From positions 1 to 34,412 of IMG/VR virus record IMGVR_UViG_3300013094_000150: a DNA stretch of 34,412 nt. One strand, given 5' to 3'. Origin of the DNA: a virus. This document shows, one piece after another, positions 20,663-28,367 of the stretch. The position numbers and the translations under genes were made by a program. The stretch's first letter is position 1; every line of letters begins with the position of its first letter. The notes under the pieces were generated by a model that searched no databases, was not told where the DNA came from, and saw only the letters and a list, made by a program, of their open reading frames with translations.

Positions 20663-22402
20663 TTAGGATCCGCAGGCTAGACAATCTTCAGGATTGTCCA
20701 AGCTACAGGATACTGCATCCATCACAGAGTATTCTTCAACGAGAACTTGAGGTTTCTGAACTGAGCTGAGATCCACTCCCAGGCCTGCCAGAGCTTCGGT
20801 AGCAGCTTTGGTTCTCAAGTAGTACATTCCAGTCTTAAGACCCTTTTTCCAAGCGTGGAAGTGTGCAGCTGTTAATTTAGCAGCATTGACTCCTTCGATG
20901 AAGAGGTTCAAGCTTTGAGACTGGTCGATGAAAGCTCCACGATCAGCCGACATGTCTATGAGATCTCTCTGTTTGAGTTCCCATACAGTCATGTAGAGCT
21001 GTTTGATATCAGTGGGTATCTCCATGATGCTCTGCACGGAACCCTTAGCGGAGATCAGTCTCAATCTCATCTCCTCTGACCAGAGATTTCTGTTGATCAG
21101 ATCTTCCACTAGATGCTTGTTGACTAGTGTGTATTCTCCAGCCAGTGTTCTTCTCTTGTAGAGATTGGTGGTGAAGGGTTCGAAAGCTTCATTGTTTCCA
21201 AGAATCTGTGCAGTCGAAGCTGTTGGCATCGGCGCTACAAGAAGCGAATTTCTCACGCCATGCTTAGCAATCTTCTCTCTTAGAGATTTCCAATCCCATC
21301 TTTCAGAAGGAGATTCATCCCACATATCGAACTGTAGGATACCCTTGGAGATTGGAGATCCCTTGTAAGTTTCGTAAGTACCTTCTTTCACTGCTATGTC
21401 GCAAGAGGCGCTCAATGCTGCATAGTAGATAGTTTCAAAGATGTCCCTGTTGAGTTTCTTTGCTTCCGGTGAGGTGAAGGGTAGTCCCAGTATAGCAAAC
21501 GTGTCAGCCAATCCCTGGATTCCCAAACCCACTGGTCTGTGTCTCATGTTGGATTTTCTAGCTTCCTTCACTGGATAGTAGTTGACATCTATGACTTTGT
21601 TCAAGTTCTTAGTAGCCTGGTATGTGACTTCGTAGAGCTTGTTAAAGTCGAAACTTCTCTTTGTCTTATCGTTGCTCTTTCTATTTGGAGGATAAGTGAT
21701 GTACTTAGGAAGAGCTAATGAAGCTAAGTTGCATACAGCTATCTCATCCGGAGAAGTGAACTCCATGATCTCCGTGCATAGATTGCTACCTTTCAGAGTT
21801 CCCAGATTTTTCTGGTTGTTCTTTCTGTTAGCGCTGTCCTTGTAGAGCATGTAGGGTGTTCCAGTCTCAATCTGAGACTCCACAATTTTTTCCCAAAGTT
21901 CTCTAGCTCTAACCGTCTTTCTACCTCTTCCCTCTTTTTCGTACTTTTCGTAGAGTTTTTCAAATTCCTCTCCGTAACATTCTTCCATACCAGGTGCTTC
22001 ATCCGGAGAGAAGAGTGTCCAGTCTCTATCTTCCTCCACTCTTCTCATGAAGAGATCCGAGATCCAGAGTGCCAGGAAAAGATCTCTAGCTCTAAGCTCC
22101 TCCTTGCCGTGATTCTTTCTGAGATCGATGAAATCGAAAATGTCTGCGTGCCATGGTTCCAAGTAGATAGCGATCGAACCCTTTCTCTTGCCACCACCAT
22201 TATGAACATATCCGACATTAGAAAGATGATAATTTTCGTTTAAAGAAATTTTCAAATCGAAAACTTTTAAATTTTCCACCTTCTCAACTTCTATTTCTTC
22301 AATTTCGGAAAAAAAAGAGTGTTTTTTATCAATTCCGAGATCGATGAGCGGGCTTTCGACGTAAGGAATATTAAAATCTTCCATATCTAATTTTTTATTC
22401 AT
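20663..22402 (-). CDS. nrdA: C-intein fused to the C-terminal part of ribonucleotide reductase large subunit
   Basis: Residues 1-68 end in a C-intein, [20 protein letters not shown] then YVHN (blocks F and G with the His-Asn end). From residue 69, [20 protein letters not shown] opens the 511-residue remainder of a class Ia RNR large subunit. It includes GSNLCTEI with the active-site cysteine, [20 protein letters not shown], and the redox tail [13 protein letters not shown], which resembles the eukaryotic R1 tail. The residue right after the intein Asn is Gly, not Cys/Ser/Thr, so ordinary splicing chemistry lacks its nucleophile. The ATG overlaps the endonuclease stop by 8 bp, suggesting coupled translation. 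Joined to the N-half, the enzyme would be 799 residues, the usual length. Confidence 0.93.
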   Translation of the reverse strand: MNKKLDMEDFNIPYVESPLIDLGIDKKHSFFSEIEEIEVEKVENLKVFDLKISLNENYHLSNVGYVHNGGGKRKGSIAIYLEPWHADIFDFIDLRKNHGKEELRARDLFLALWISDLFMRRVEEDRDWTLFSPDEAPGMEECYGEEFEKLYEKYEKEGRGRKTVRARELWEKIVESQIETGTPYMLYKDSANRKNNQKNLGTLKGSNLCTEIMEFTSPDEIAVCNLASLALPKYITYPPNRKSNDKTKRSFDFNKLYEVTYQATKNLNKVIDVNYYPVKEARKSNMRHRPVGLGIQGLADTFAILGLPFTSPEAKKLNRDIFETIYYAALSASCDIAVKEGTYETYKGSPISKGILQFDMWDESPSERWDWKSLREKIAKHGVRNSLLVAPMPTASTAQILGNNEAFEPFTTNLYKRRTLAGEYTLVNKHLVEDLINRNLWSEEMRLRLISAKGSVQSIMEIPTDIKQLYMTVWELKQRDLIDMSADRGAFIDQSQSLNLFIEGVNAAKLTAAHFHAWKKGLKTGMYYLRTKAATEALAGLGVDLSSVQKPQVLVEEYSVMDAVSCSLDNPEDCLACGS

Positions 22403-23372
22403 ATTTCATAATTATTTTTTCAGTTTTTCCATCGGTTCTGAAAATCCAGAACATAAAATTAATCTTTTGTTTTATGACAGCAAAAGATTTTAACAGACTG
22501 GTATTTTCATAATCTTCTATCATGCCTCTTTTGTTAAAAGTCCAATCGCTCTTTACTTCGACAATTAAATTCTCGGATTTAATGTAAATATCCGGCAAGT
22601 ATTTTCTGATTTTTCCATCAGCGGTCTTGTAAGAAATAGTTCCTATGTGCTTTCTTATTTCAAAATCATCTATCAATAAGTCATCTTCTTTATATAAAGT
22701 TAAAAGTTCTTTTAAGACTAAATTCTCAAATCCTTGTGTTTTGATGACTAGACCGGATGGTAATGTGAAAGGTTTTCTTTTTCCGCTACAGTTCCATAAA
22801 ATATGATAGCATTGTTTATCTCCACAAGAATTACAAAAATTACCTCTAACATCTTGAAGTTTGACTTGTTTTCCACATCTACATCTAGGAATCTCAGAGA
22901 TTCCATGTTTCAATGCATAAATCCTATGTCTAAGAGAAGGATTTAAATCATCTAAAAATGATGTCTTTTTTTCCAGCTCTTTTATAATTTCTTCAAATCT
23001 ATCATGACATTGTATGAGTTGAGATATTTTTCCAGCATCATCTTCAATGCCAGAAAATTTTTCGAAAATTTTCTCTATGTATTTCTTTGAGTCAAATTTG
23101 TAATAGTTAAGTTTAAGTTCATTCACATCTTCCAGAAAATTGACTGAAATGCCCTTGGAAAAACCTCTGAATATCTGTTTTTTTCCGTTTTGTACTAACG
23201 GAAGCTTTTTATATCTAAAATAGTAACATTTTTCAAAAAAAGAGAAAAATTCAAACTCATTTTGTTTAGCATAGTCCATGATTTTCTCATAAATCTCTGG
23301 GTTATGTTTTTTGACATAAAATGCCTTTTTATTATTTCCAGCTTTATCATTTACCCATATATCTTCTGTCAT
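22395..23372 (-). CDS. PD-(D/E)XK-like homing endonuclease inside the split nrdA intein
   Basis: This 325-residue protein lies between the two nrdA fragments. Residues 162-184 form a zinc ribbon ([12 protein letters not shown]...NFCNSCG). The C-terminal part carries a nuclease core: [11 protein letters not shown] (Glu216), then KYLPDIYIK (Asp261) and [12 protein letters not shown] (Glu272, Lys274). This is the order of PD-(D/E)XK enzymes, to which several phage homing endonucleases and the Vsr-like family of fractured genes belong. The N-terminal third is unrecognised. It is AT-rich compared with nrdA. It has a perfect AAGGAGG Shine-Dalgarno, the only one I found in the window, buried in a 14-bp hairpin with a late-type box in the loop. 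Confidence 0.8.
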   Translation of the reverse strand: MTEDIWVNDKAGNNKKAFYVKKHNPEIYEKIMDYAKQNEFEFFSFFEKCYYFRYKKLPLVQNGKKQIFRGFSKGISVNFLEDVNELKLNYYKFDSKKYIEKIFEKFSGIEDDAGKISQLIQCHDRFEEIIKELEKKTSFLDDLNPSLRHRIYALKHGISEIPRCRCGKQVKLQDVRGNFCNSCGDKQCYHILWNCSGKRKPFTLPSGLVIKTQGFENLVLKELLTLYKEDDLLIDDFEIRKHIGTISYKTADGKIRKYLPDIYIKSENLIVEVKSDWTFNKRGMIEDYENTSLLKSFAVIKQKINFMFWIFRTDGKTEKIIMKYE

Positions 23373-23415
23373 TTTCTTCCTCCTTTTTCTTTTATATATT
23401 CAAGGAGGAAGAAAA
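23372..23415 (-). promoter_or_regulatory. RBS-sequestering hairpin with late promoter in its loop
   Basis: On the minus strand TTTTCTTCCTCCTT (23415-23402) and AAGGAGGAAGAAAA (23385-23372) are perfect 14-bp complements. The second arm contains the Shine-Dalgarno AAGGAGG and the A of the endonuclease ATG. The 16-base loop reads GAATATATAAAAGAAA, a late-type promoter box. A transcript from nrdA upstream would fold and hide the ribosome-binding site. A transcript begun from the loop would lack the first arm and expose it. The loop's AAT ATA TAA also ends the NrdA-N reading frame. Confidence 0.8.
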
Positions 23416-24546
23416 AATTCTATCAGTTTTCAAAAGGTTTTTAGCTTCTATCCAGTCTATTTCTTCATTTTTTCGTTTGACTAAAAATAAATGCTCCGGA
23501 GTCACTCTTATAGTTTTACCGTTTATTTTTAGAACAATCAACTCTCCAGTGTAACTATATTCCTTACGTTCTAAAACTTCCTGATAAGTATTATCGTGAG
23601 TTAATACTTTGTCTCCAGAGCTTATTTCTGATATCTTTTTTGACCCTTCCGTGGTGTCAATTTCTGTTTCTTCAGTGAAACATTGATCCACTGCTCGAGC
23701 CATCTCATTGAAGATCTTCAGAAAAGGGATGATGCCGTTGGAAACACCGTTAGTGCCCTTGATGTATGCACCTGAAGCTCTCATCTTGTGCCAATGAATT
23801 CCGATTCCTCCTGCGTTCTTTGAGATCAGAGAAGCATTTTTCAGAGTATCGAAGATTCCCTCTATGGAATCTTCTTTCAGATCCAGGAGAAAGCAGGAAG
23901 AGAGTTGGGGTCTCCTGGTTCCGGAATTGAAAAGCGTGGGAGTAGCATGAGTGAAGTAACCGTTAGAAAGAAGTTCGTATGTCTTGATAGTCTCTTCCAG
24001 GTTACCTGACCAGATTCCACAAGCTACTCTCATCCACATATGTTGGGGTCTTTCCACCACTTTACCTTCGATTTTCAGAAGATAAGATTTTTCCAGAGTC
24101 TTGTAACCGAAGTAATCAAAGTTAAAATCTCTATCGTAATTGATAGCTTTGTCCAAGACTTCGTGATTTTCCTGAATGTACTTGAAAACTTCAGGATCGA
24201 TCAGGGATGCTGATTTCCCCGTCTTACTATCGATGTACTCGTAGAGGTCTTTGATAGTTTCCGAGAAGGATTTCTTGGTGCTCTTATGAAGAGAAGTTAC
24301 TGCAATCCTACTAGCTAAGATTGCGTAGTCAGGGTGATAGGAAGTCATGGAAGCAGCTGTTTCCGCTGATAGATCGTCAAGCTCGACCGAAGAAACTCCG
24401 TCATAGACTCCTTGGATGACTTTCTGGGCAACTTCGAAAGAATCCACAAAATTGGAATCCAAACCGTACGTTTGTTTCCTGATTCGTGTGGTTATCTTGT
24501 CGTATTTTACAAGCTCTTTTGAGCCGTCTCTTTTGATAACGTGCAT
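23392..24546 (-). CDS. nrdA: N-terminal part of ribonucleotide reductase large subunit fused to N-intein
   Basis: Residues 1-288 are the start of NrdA: an ATP-cone (MHVIKRDGSKELVKYDKITT), then PTLFNSGTRRPQLSSCFLLD and NAGGIGIHWHKMRASGAYIK, ending EMARAVDQ. From Cys289 a 96-residue N-intein follows. CFTEETEIDTTEGSKKISEI is block A, then come GDKVLTHDNTYQEV, YTGELIVLKINGK and the block B TxxH motif IRVTPEHLFLV. It stops shortly after (IFSSSLNI), as in split inteins. The interruption falls exactly between VDQ and GGGKRKG of uninterrupted NrdA. Its end overlaps the endonuclease's regulatory hairpin. The displaced nrdB tail lies 29 bp upstream of its start. Confidence 0.94.
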   Translation of the reverse strand: MHVIKRDGSKELVKYDKITTRIRKQTYGLDSNFVDSFEVAQKVIQGVYDGVSSVELDDLSAETAASMTSYHPDYAILASRIAVTSLHKSTKKSFSETIKDLYEYIDSKTGKSASLIDPEVFKYIQENHEVLDKAINYDRDFNFDYFGYKTLEKSYLLKIEGKVVERPQHMWMRVACGIWSGNLEETIKTYELLSNGYFTHATPTLFNSGTRRPQLSSCFLLDLKEDSIEGIFDTLKNASLISKNAGGIGIHWHKMRASGAYIKGTNGVSNGIIPFLKIFNEMARAVDQCFTEETEIDTTEGSKKISEISSGDKVLTHDNTYQEVLERKEYSYTGELIVLKINGKTIRVTPEHLFLVKRKNEEIDWIEAKNLLKTDRIFSSSLNI

Positions 24547-24575
24547 ATTAGAATAAAAATGTTTTTAGAATGTAG

Positions 24576-24638
24576 TTAGAAATCCTCGTTGAAAGAAAAA
24601 GTGTCCTGGTCATTCTTATTGATGACTCCTGCTTTCAT
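24576..24638 (-). CDS. displaced 3' end of nrdB (20 codons)
   Basis: The short frame MKAGVINKNDQDTFSFNEDF matches the end of the complete NrdB at 25598 ([20 protein letters not shown] plus F). The DNA GAAAGCAGGAGT is identical in both. It has no room for a full protein and its ATG overlaps the TGA of the HNH endonuclease (ATGA). The tail of NrdB is the peptide that docks onto NrdA. It is best read as the original nrdB tail, separated from the gene when the endonuclease cassette brought its own copy, or the reverse. Whether it is translated is unknown. Confidence 0.8.
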   Translation of the reverse strand: MKAGVINKNDQDTFSFNEDF

Positions 24639-25021
24639 TTACTCTCATTTAGTAATTGATAAAAGTCTTCGATACTAAGCTTTGTCCACCCAGATTTTCC
24701 CTGGTTTTCTTTGCACCATAGCATTTGAAGATTCTTTTTATCTGATATAAGAACGGGATCTATTTTATTTTTCCAACCTTCAACAATTGGATAAATATGG
24801 TCTAGATGCCAACCATTTTTGCTTCTTCTGTATTTGTTGGGATTTATTTCATAGAAATATTTTCTATAGTTTCTTTCTGTAAAATAACTTACAGCTCTCT
24901 TATACCAAAAAAAATCTTCCAATAATTCTGGTCTTTTTTTCCAGTCTATGAAAATTCCCCTTTCATACTTAGTCTGAAGTGTCTTTTCTGGAAGACCCTC
25001 AATCTTCATTGGATTATCCAC
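24635..25021 (-). CDS. HNH homing endonuclease, C-terminal part (catalytic), frameshifted from its N-terminal part
   Basis: This 128-residue segment holds the catalytic HNH module: NGWHLDHIYPIVEGWKNKID then PVLISDKKNLQMLWCKENQG and KSG, with His-Asp-His, a central Asn and a final Asn. The GTG at 25021 is only the first possible start. In the same frame upstream the sequence reads on as NWQERYGGHPFSSKKVRDKI then KETWLKKYGVDNPMKIEG, a repeat of the motif at the end of the 25060-25554 ORF. The two ORFs are thus one gene broken at the eight-A run at 25107-25114. It may be inactive, or made by -1 slippage. The TGA overlaps the displaced nrdB tail. Confidence 0.8.
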   Translation of the reverse strand: MDNPMKIEGLPEKTLQTKYERGIFIDWKKRPELLEDFFWYKRAVSYFTERNYRKYFYEINPNKYRRSKNGWHLDHIYPIVEGWKNKIDPVLISDKKNLQMLWCKENQGKSGWTKLSIEDFYQLLNESK

Positions 25022-25059
25022 TCCATATTTTTTTAACCATGTCTCTTTTATTTTGTCTC

Positions 25060-25554
25060 TTACTTTCTTAGATGAAAATGGATGGCCACCATATCGCTCT
25101 TGCCAATTTTTTTTATTTTATCTTTTACTTCTTCCGATAGGAATGGATGGCCGCCAAATTTAGTCTTAAATGTCTCTTGAATTTTTTCTTTTAATACGCC
25201 ATGCGCAATATTTCTATGACCATATTTTTCAGTGCATGTTTTCTCGCATTTCTTTCTGGTTTCTTCATAGTTAGCTGAACATTTAACTGAACAGAAATCG
25301 AAAAATCCAAAGGAAAACTGTTTAAATTTTGTAAGTTTTTCGCAGTTTTTGCATTTTGGCCATTCTTCTAATTCATTAAAGAAACAATAAAGTCTACTAC
25401 TAAATGGTAGTAATTTTACCCAATGATGATCTTCTTCGTACGACAAAAGATCATCATATAATTCTGGGAATCTTTTTTTAAAAGATGAACTGATAGGTTT
25501 TATTCCAGAATTTCCCTTTTTCTGGAAGAATTCGTAACATTCTTGTTTTTCCAT
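25060..25554 (-). CDS. HNH homing endonuclease, N-terminal part (zinc finger and repeats)
   Basis: The first 164 residues begin MEKQECYEFFQKKGNSGIKP and have a four-cysteine zinc motif (WPKCKNCEKL...FDFCSVKCSANYEE). Next come the repeats typical of phage endonuclease DNA-binding modules: KTCTEKYGHRNIAHG and FKTKFGGHPFLSEEVKDKIK. After DKIKK the frame goes off into a short unrelated tail (IGKSDMVAIHFHLRK), because the eight-A run breaks the frame. The continuation is in the 24635-25021 ORF. AT-rich and inserted after nrdB, it follows a late-type box whose end is just 1 bp from the ATG, itself between CTTGTTT/AAACAAG arms. Confidence 0.8.
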   Translation of the reverse strand: MEKQECYEFFQKKGNSGIKPISSSFKKRFPELYDDLLSYEEDHHWVKLLPFSSRLYCFFNELEEWPKCKNCEKLTKFKQFSFGFFDFCSVKCSANYEETRKKCEKTCTEKYGHRNIAHGVLKEKIQETFKTKFGGHPFLSEEVKDKIKKIGKSDMVAIHFHLRK

Positions 25555-25566
25555 GTTTTATATATC
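25555..25566 (-). promoter_or_regulatory. late-promoter-like box in an inverted repeat before the HNH gene
   Basis: The minus strand reads GATATATAAAAC immediately before ATG at 25554. CTTGTTT upstream and AAACAAG just inside the gene form a 7-bp repeat enclosing box and start codon. A late transcript would be nearly leaderless and lack the first arm. Confidence 0.5.
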
Positions 25567-25597
25567 GAAACAAGCTTATTCGAATGACGTGTTTCAG

Positions 25598-26584
25598 TTA
25601 AAAATCAGCATCTAGTGAAAATGTTGTATCTTTATCGTTTCGATTCAACACTCCTGCTTTCTGATACTCTGAATTTCTCTTCTCGAAGAAGTTAGTCTTA
25701 CCTTCCAGGGCAATGTTTTCCATGAAATCAAAGGGATTCTTTGAATGATATTCCTTCTCGTATCCGAGTGAGACGAGAAGCCTGTCAGTAACAAATTCCA
25801 AGTACTGCTTCATCAGATCCGAATTCATGCCGATCAACCTAACCGGCAGGGCGTCAGTTATGAATTCCTTCTCTATTTCCAAAGCAGAACCCAGAATTTC
25901 CAAGATCCTTTTACGTGAAAGTTTCTGATCAATGTGATTACGGTAGAGTAGACATGCAAAATCGGTATGAAGTCCTTCGTCTCTTGAGATGAGCTCATTG
26001 GAAAATGATAGACCGGGCATGAGTCCTCTTTTCTTTAGCCAGAAAATTGAACAGAAACTTCCGGAGAAGAAGATACCTTCCACAGCAGCGAATGCGACCA
26101 GTCTCTCCACGAATTTGGGGCTGTTGATCCATTTCAATGCCCATTCTGCTTTGCGTTTAACTGCGGGAACTGTATCGATCGCGTTGAAGAGATAGTCCTT
26201 CTCGGTAGGATCGGTGATGTATGTATCGATCAGAAGCGAATAGACTTCTGAGTGTATGTTTTCAACCATGATCTGAAATCCGTAGAAGCAACGGGCTTCG
26301 GCGTACTGAACTTCCTGAAGGAAGTTGACTCCGAGATTTTCATTGACTATACCGTCAGAAGCTGCAAAGAATGCTAGAACATGCTTTACGTAGTGCTTCT
26401 CGTTTTCAGTGAGTTTCTCTCTCCAGTCAGTTAAGTCCTGAGCTAGATCGATTTCCTCAGCAGTCCAGAATGCTGCTTCATGGGTTTTGTAGGCTTGCCA
26501 GATGTCATGATGTTTGATGGGGAATAGCACGAACCTTGTTGGGTCGTCTTGCAAGATCTTTTCAATTTTTGTTTCTTTTTCCAT
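25598..26584 (-). CDS. nrdB: ribonucleotide reductase small subunit
   Basis: This 328-residue protein is a class Ia R2 subunit. It has the di-iron ligand segments ([56 protein letters not shown]), the radical tyrosine in ARCFYGFQI (Tyr101), and a C-terminal peptide TFSLDADF, nearly the FTLDADF of eukaryotic R2, which docks to R1. It supplies the tyrosyl radical for dNTP synthesis with NrdA. The last 20 or so codons exist in a second diverged copy at 24576-24638, beyond the HNH gene. These last 63 bases are 32 percent GC against 37 percent for the other copy, a weak hint that the fused tail is the newcomer. The start is the ATG at 26584. Confidence 0.95.
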   Translation of the reverse strand: MEKETKIEKILQDDPTRFVLFPIKHHDIWQAYKTHEAAFWTAEEIDLAQDLTDWREKLTENEKHYVKHVLAFFAASDGIVNENLGVNFLQEVQYAEARCFYGFQIMVENIHSEVYSLLIDTYITDPTEKDYLFNAIDTVPAVKRKAEWALKWINSPKFVERLVAFAAVEGIFFSGSFCSIFWLKKRGLMPGLSFSNELISRDEGLHTDFACLLYRNHIDQKLSRKRILEILGSALEIEKEFITDALPVRLIGMNSDLMKQYLEFVTDRLLVSLGYEKEYHSKNPFDFMENIALEGKTNFFEKRNSEYQKAGVLNRNDKDTTFSLDADF

Positions 26585-26631
26585 TTAGTTAAATATTTAA
26601 TTCTTTCGATAATCAGTGACAAGGCTACAAA

Positions 26632-26657
26632 AACTTTCTTCAGCTTCGAAGAAAGTT
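26632..26657 (-). terminator. terminator between polymerase N-half and nrdB
   Basis: AACTTTCTTC and GAAGAAAGTT form a perfect 10-bp stem with a 6-base loop, followed on the minus strand by TTTG. It would stop transcripts from the polymerase N-half gene before nrdB. Confidence 0.75.
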
Positions 26658-26688
26658 TCATTTGGGTGTTGCAAGTAAATATATTGTA

Positions 26689-26701
26689 TATTCTATATAA
26701 C
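26689..26701 (-). promoter_or_regulatory. late-promoter-like box GTTATATAGAATA
   Basis: The minus strand carries GTTATATAGAATA about 105 bp upstream of nrdB. It lies before the terminator hairpin, which makes its role unclear. It may be read through, or the match may be fortuitous. Confidence 0.35.
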
Positions 26702-26717
26702 TCACTGGACTCATGAT

Positions 26718-28103
26718 TTACTTCTCCAGGAGAACTTTGTTCAAAAAATCTATCTCAGTTTCGATGTTCTTGTACTTCTTCTGAGAGTCCTTTCTCTTAC
26801 CGTAAAAGTCAGCAAGGATGGTTCTCATCACAGAATCTTCAGAATTATCAAAGACTGCTCCTGATGCAGTAGTTATCCAGCCAGAGTTCTCAGGAATGTC
26901 CACGTTCTTTCCTTTGTAGGATTCCGGAGAAATGTTCCACTGTCTCATGGTGGATGGGTACAGAGATGCAAAGTCAAAGGTAGCTAAGTACTGGTGCAAT
27001 CCCTTTCTCGGATCTTTCACATAAGCACCTTCAAAAGATTGTGCTTTGCTGGATTTTTTGGTCTCCGCGATGACTCTCTTTCTCTTGTAGAATTCACGAA
27101 TCATGTTGCATTCCGTCATCCAGATCGGAGAAAAAGCTCGAAGAGCTTCCACTCGAGTCACATTAGCTAACATGAGAAATGTTTGCATGGTGTTGATCTT
27201 CTTGTCCAAGAGATACACCAAGTAAGTATCCACTGCGTTATAGAAAACGTAAGTCTCAAAGTCATTGTTATAGAGATCCTGAAGAGATCCGTTGTACTTG
27301 ATCTTTTCGATTCCCAGAGCTGCTTTAGCAACGGTATCAAGTTTGTTGTTTTCCTTGATCTTCACCACTCTATCCCATTTCTTGTAGAGATCCAAGTAGT
27401 CGACTACGATCTTGTGCATAGGGATCTGATCATCACCCTGAAGAGTTCTGTTCTTGTCCAATGCACAGATGGAGGGATCCACTCCCAATCTCTTGCATCG
27501 ATTGATCAGATATTTCCAGTCGAATCCGATGAAGTTCCATCCGGTGATCAGAGGCGCATCCTTGAACCATTTTCCAAAAAGAGTCATCAGCATCTCTGCT
27601 TCCGAGAGAAAGTGAAAGTACTGAAAGGAAGGATTAGGGTTGTATTCCTTGAGGTGCTCAGTGTAACGTTTCTCTATGTTTCTGATCTGCTGAGGTTCCA
27701 ATTTCTTAGTTCCGAGAACGTAAGTCTGTCCCTTGCAAACTAGAGCTACTGCTGTGACGGGAGTCTTTGCTAGAGCTGGATCCGGAAATTCATCGAGAAC
27801 TTCCACCTCAATATCACAGAACCAGATCTCAGGGTTGTTGAACTCATAGACGTCTTTCATGTATTCCTCACCGAGTGAGTACAGATACTCCTCGATTCTG
27901 AAACGATTCAACCAGTAAGATTTGACTTTCTTCACGGGTTTACCGTCCCAAGATTGAAAGAAAGGATCCTGTCTTTCGGAACCTGCAGGTTCCCATTTGT
28001 ATTTTTCAGTGCGAGGAATGGGAACTTCCTTGAACTTAATTTTTCCGTCCTTTCCGAAATGCGAAATTCTCAAACGATCGTCTAATTGTTCTATGGAGAT
28101 CAT
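26718..28103 (-). CDS. 43: family B DNA polymerase, N-terminal half (exonuclease and motif A)
   Basis: This 461-residue protein is the first half of a gp43-type polymerase. Exo I is IWFCDIEVEV (Asp97, Glu99), Exo II is ITGWNFIGFDWKYL with Asp195, and Exo III is VFYNAVDTYLVY (Tyr288, Asp292). Polymerase motif A is ATFDFASLYPSTMRQWN (Asp377). It ends in a charged helical stretch (DFYGKRKDSQKKYKNIETEI then DFLNKVLLEK), which is the first fingers helix. Motifs B and C are absent and lie in the separate gene at 920-2095, 24.6 kb away. No intein or intron sequence is seen at the break, so the halves presumably assemble without splicing. T4-like phages of Aeromonas are known to have a similar, but closely linked, split. 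Confidence 0.93.
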   Translation of the reverse strand: MISIEQLDDRLRISHFGKDGKIKFKEVPIPRTEKYKWEPAGSERQDPFFQSWDGKPVKKVKSYWLNRFRIEEYLYSLGEEYMKDVYEFNNPEIWFCDIEVEVLDEFPDPALAKTPVTAVALVCKGQTYVLGTKKLEPQQIRNIEKRYTEHLKEYNPNPSFQYFHFLSEAEMLMTLFGKWFKDAPLITGWNFIGFDWKYLINRCKRLGVDPSICALDKNRTLQGDDQIPMHKIVVDYLDLYKKWDRVVKIKENNKLDTVAKAALGIEKIKYNGSLQDLYNNDFETYVFYNAVDTYLVYLLDKKINTMQTFLMLANVTRVEALRAFSPIWMTECNMIREFYKRKRVIAETKKSSKAQSFEGAYVKDPRKGLHQYLATFDFASLYPSTMRQWNISPESYKGKNVDIPENSGWITTASGAVFDNSEDSVMRTILADFYGKRKDSQKKYKNIETEIDFLNKVLLEK

Positions 28104-28110
28104 GTATTTT

Positions 28111-28365
28111 TTAGTTAGTGGCCCTTAAAGTTCTTGTGTATTTTCTGGAAGTGATCAGGGATTGCGGTTCACTGCAGAGAAAAACATTGCAGAGAATGAT
28201 GATGATCACAGAAACTGGAGGATAGGGAAGAATCGTGAACATAGAAAGAAAAATCTGGATCGCTCTTCTCATGTCTCTATTTTTGATCCATCTGATCATG
28301 ATGTCATCTGTGGTTGACAGAAAAATCAGAAAGCAGAGAAATGAGATGATCCAGATGATTTCCAT
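28111..28365 (-). CDS. small membrane protein, 84 residues
   Basis: The ORF fits exactly between the dCTPase and polymerase N-half genes (2 and 7 bp gaps), which supports it. It begins MEIIWIISFLCFLIFLSTTD, a membrane helix. A basic loop (RWIKNRDMRRAI) follows, then a second hydrophobic stretch (PVSVIIIILCNVFLC) and a basic tail. Two membrane spans with a positive loop suggest an inner-membrane protein. No family is recognised; lysis accessory, superinfection immunity or host-membrane roles are all possible. Confidence 0.6.
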   Translation of the reverse strand: MEIIWIISFLCFLIFLSTTDDIMIRWIKNRDMRRAIQIFLSMFTILPYPPVSVIIIILCNVFLCSEPQSLITSRKYTRTLRATN

Positions 28366-28367
28366 GA

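Noticed and set aside
26443-26661. Minus-strand frame MKLSSKLKKVFVAL overlapping the start of nrdB
   Set aside because: Most of it lies out of frame inside nrdB, and its start lies at a terminator hairpin; better explained by that hairpin.
26718-28103. Split intein joining the two polymerase halves
   Set aside because: Neither the end of the N-half nor the start of the C-half has intein blocks (no Cys start, TxxH or His-Asn end).
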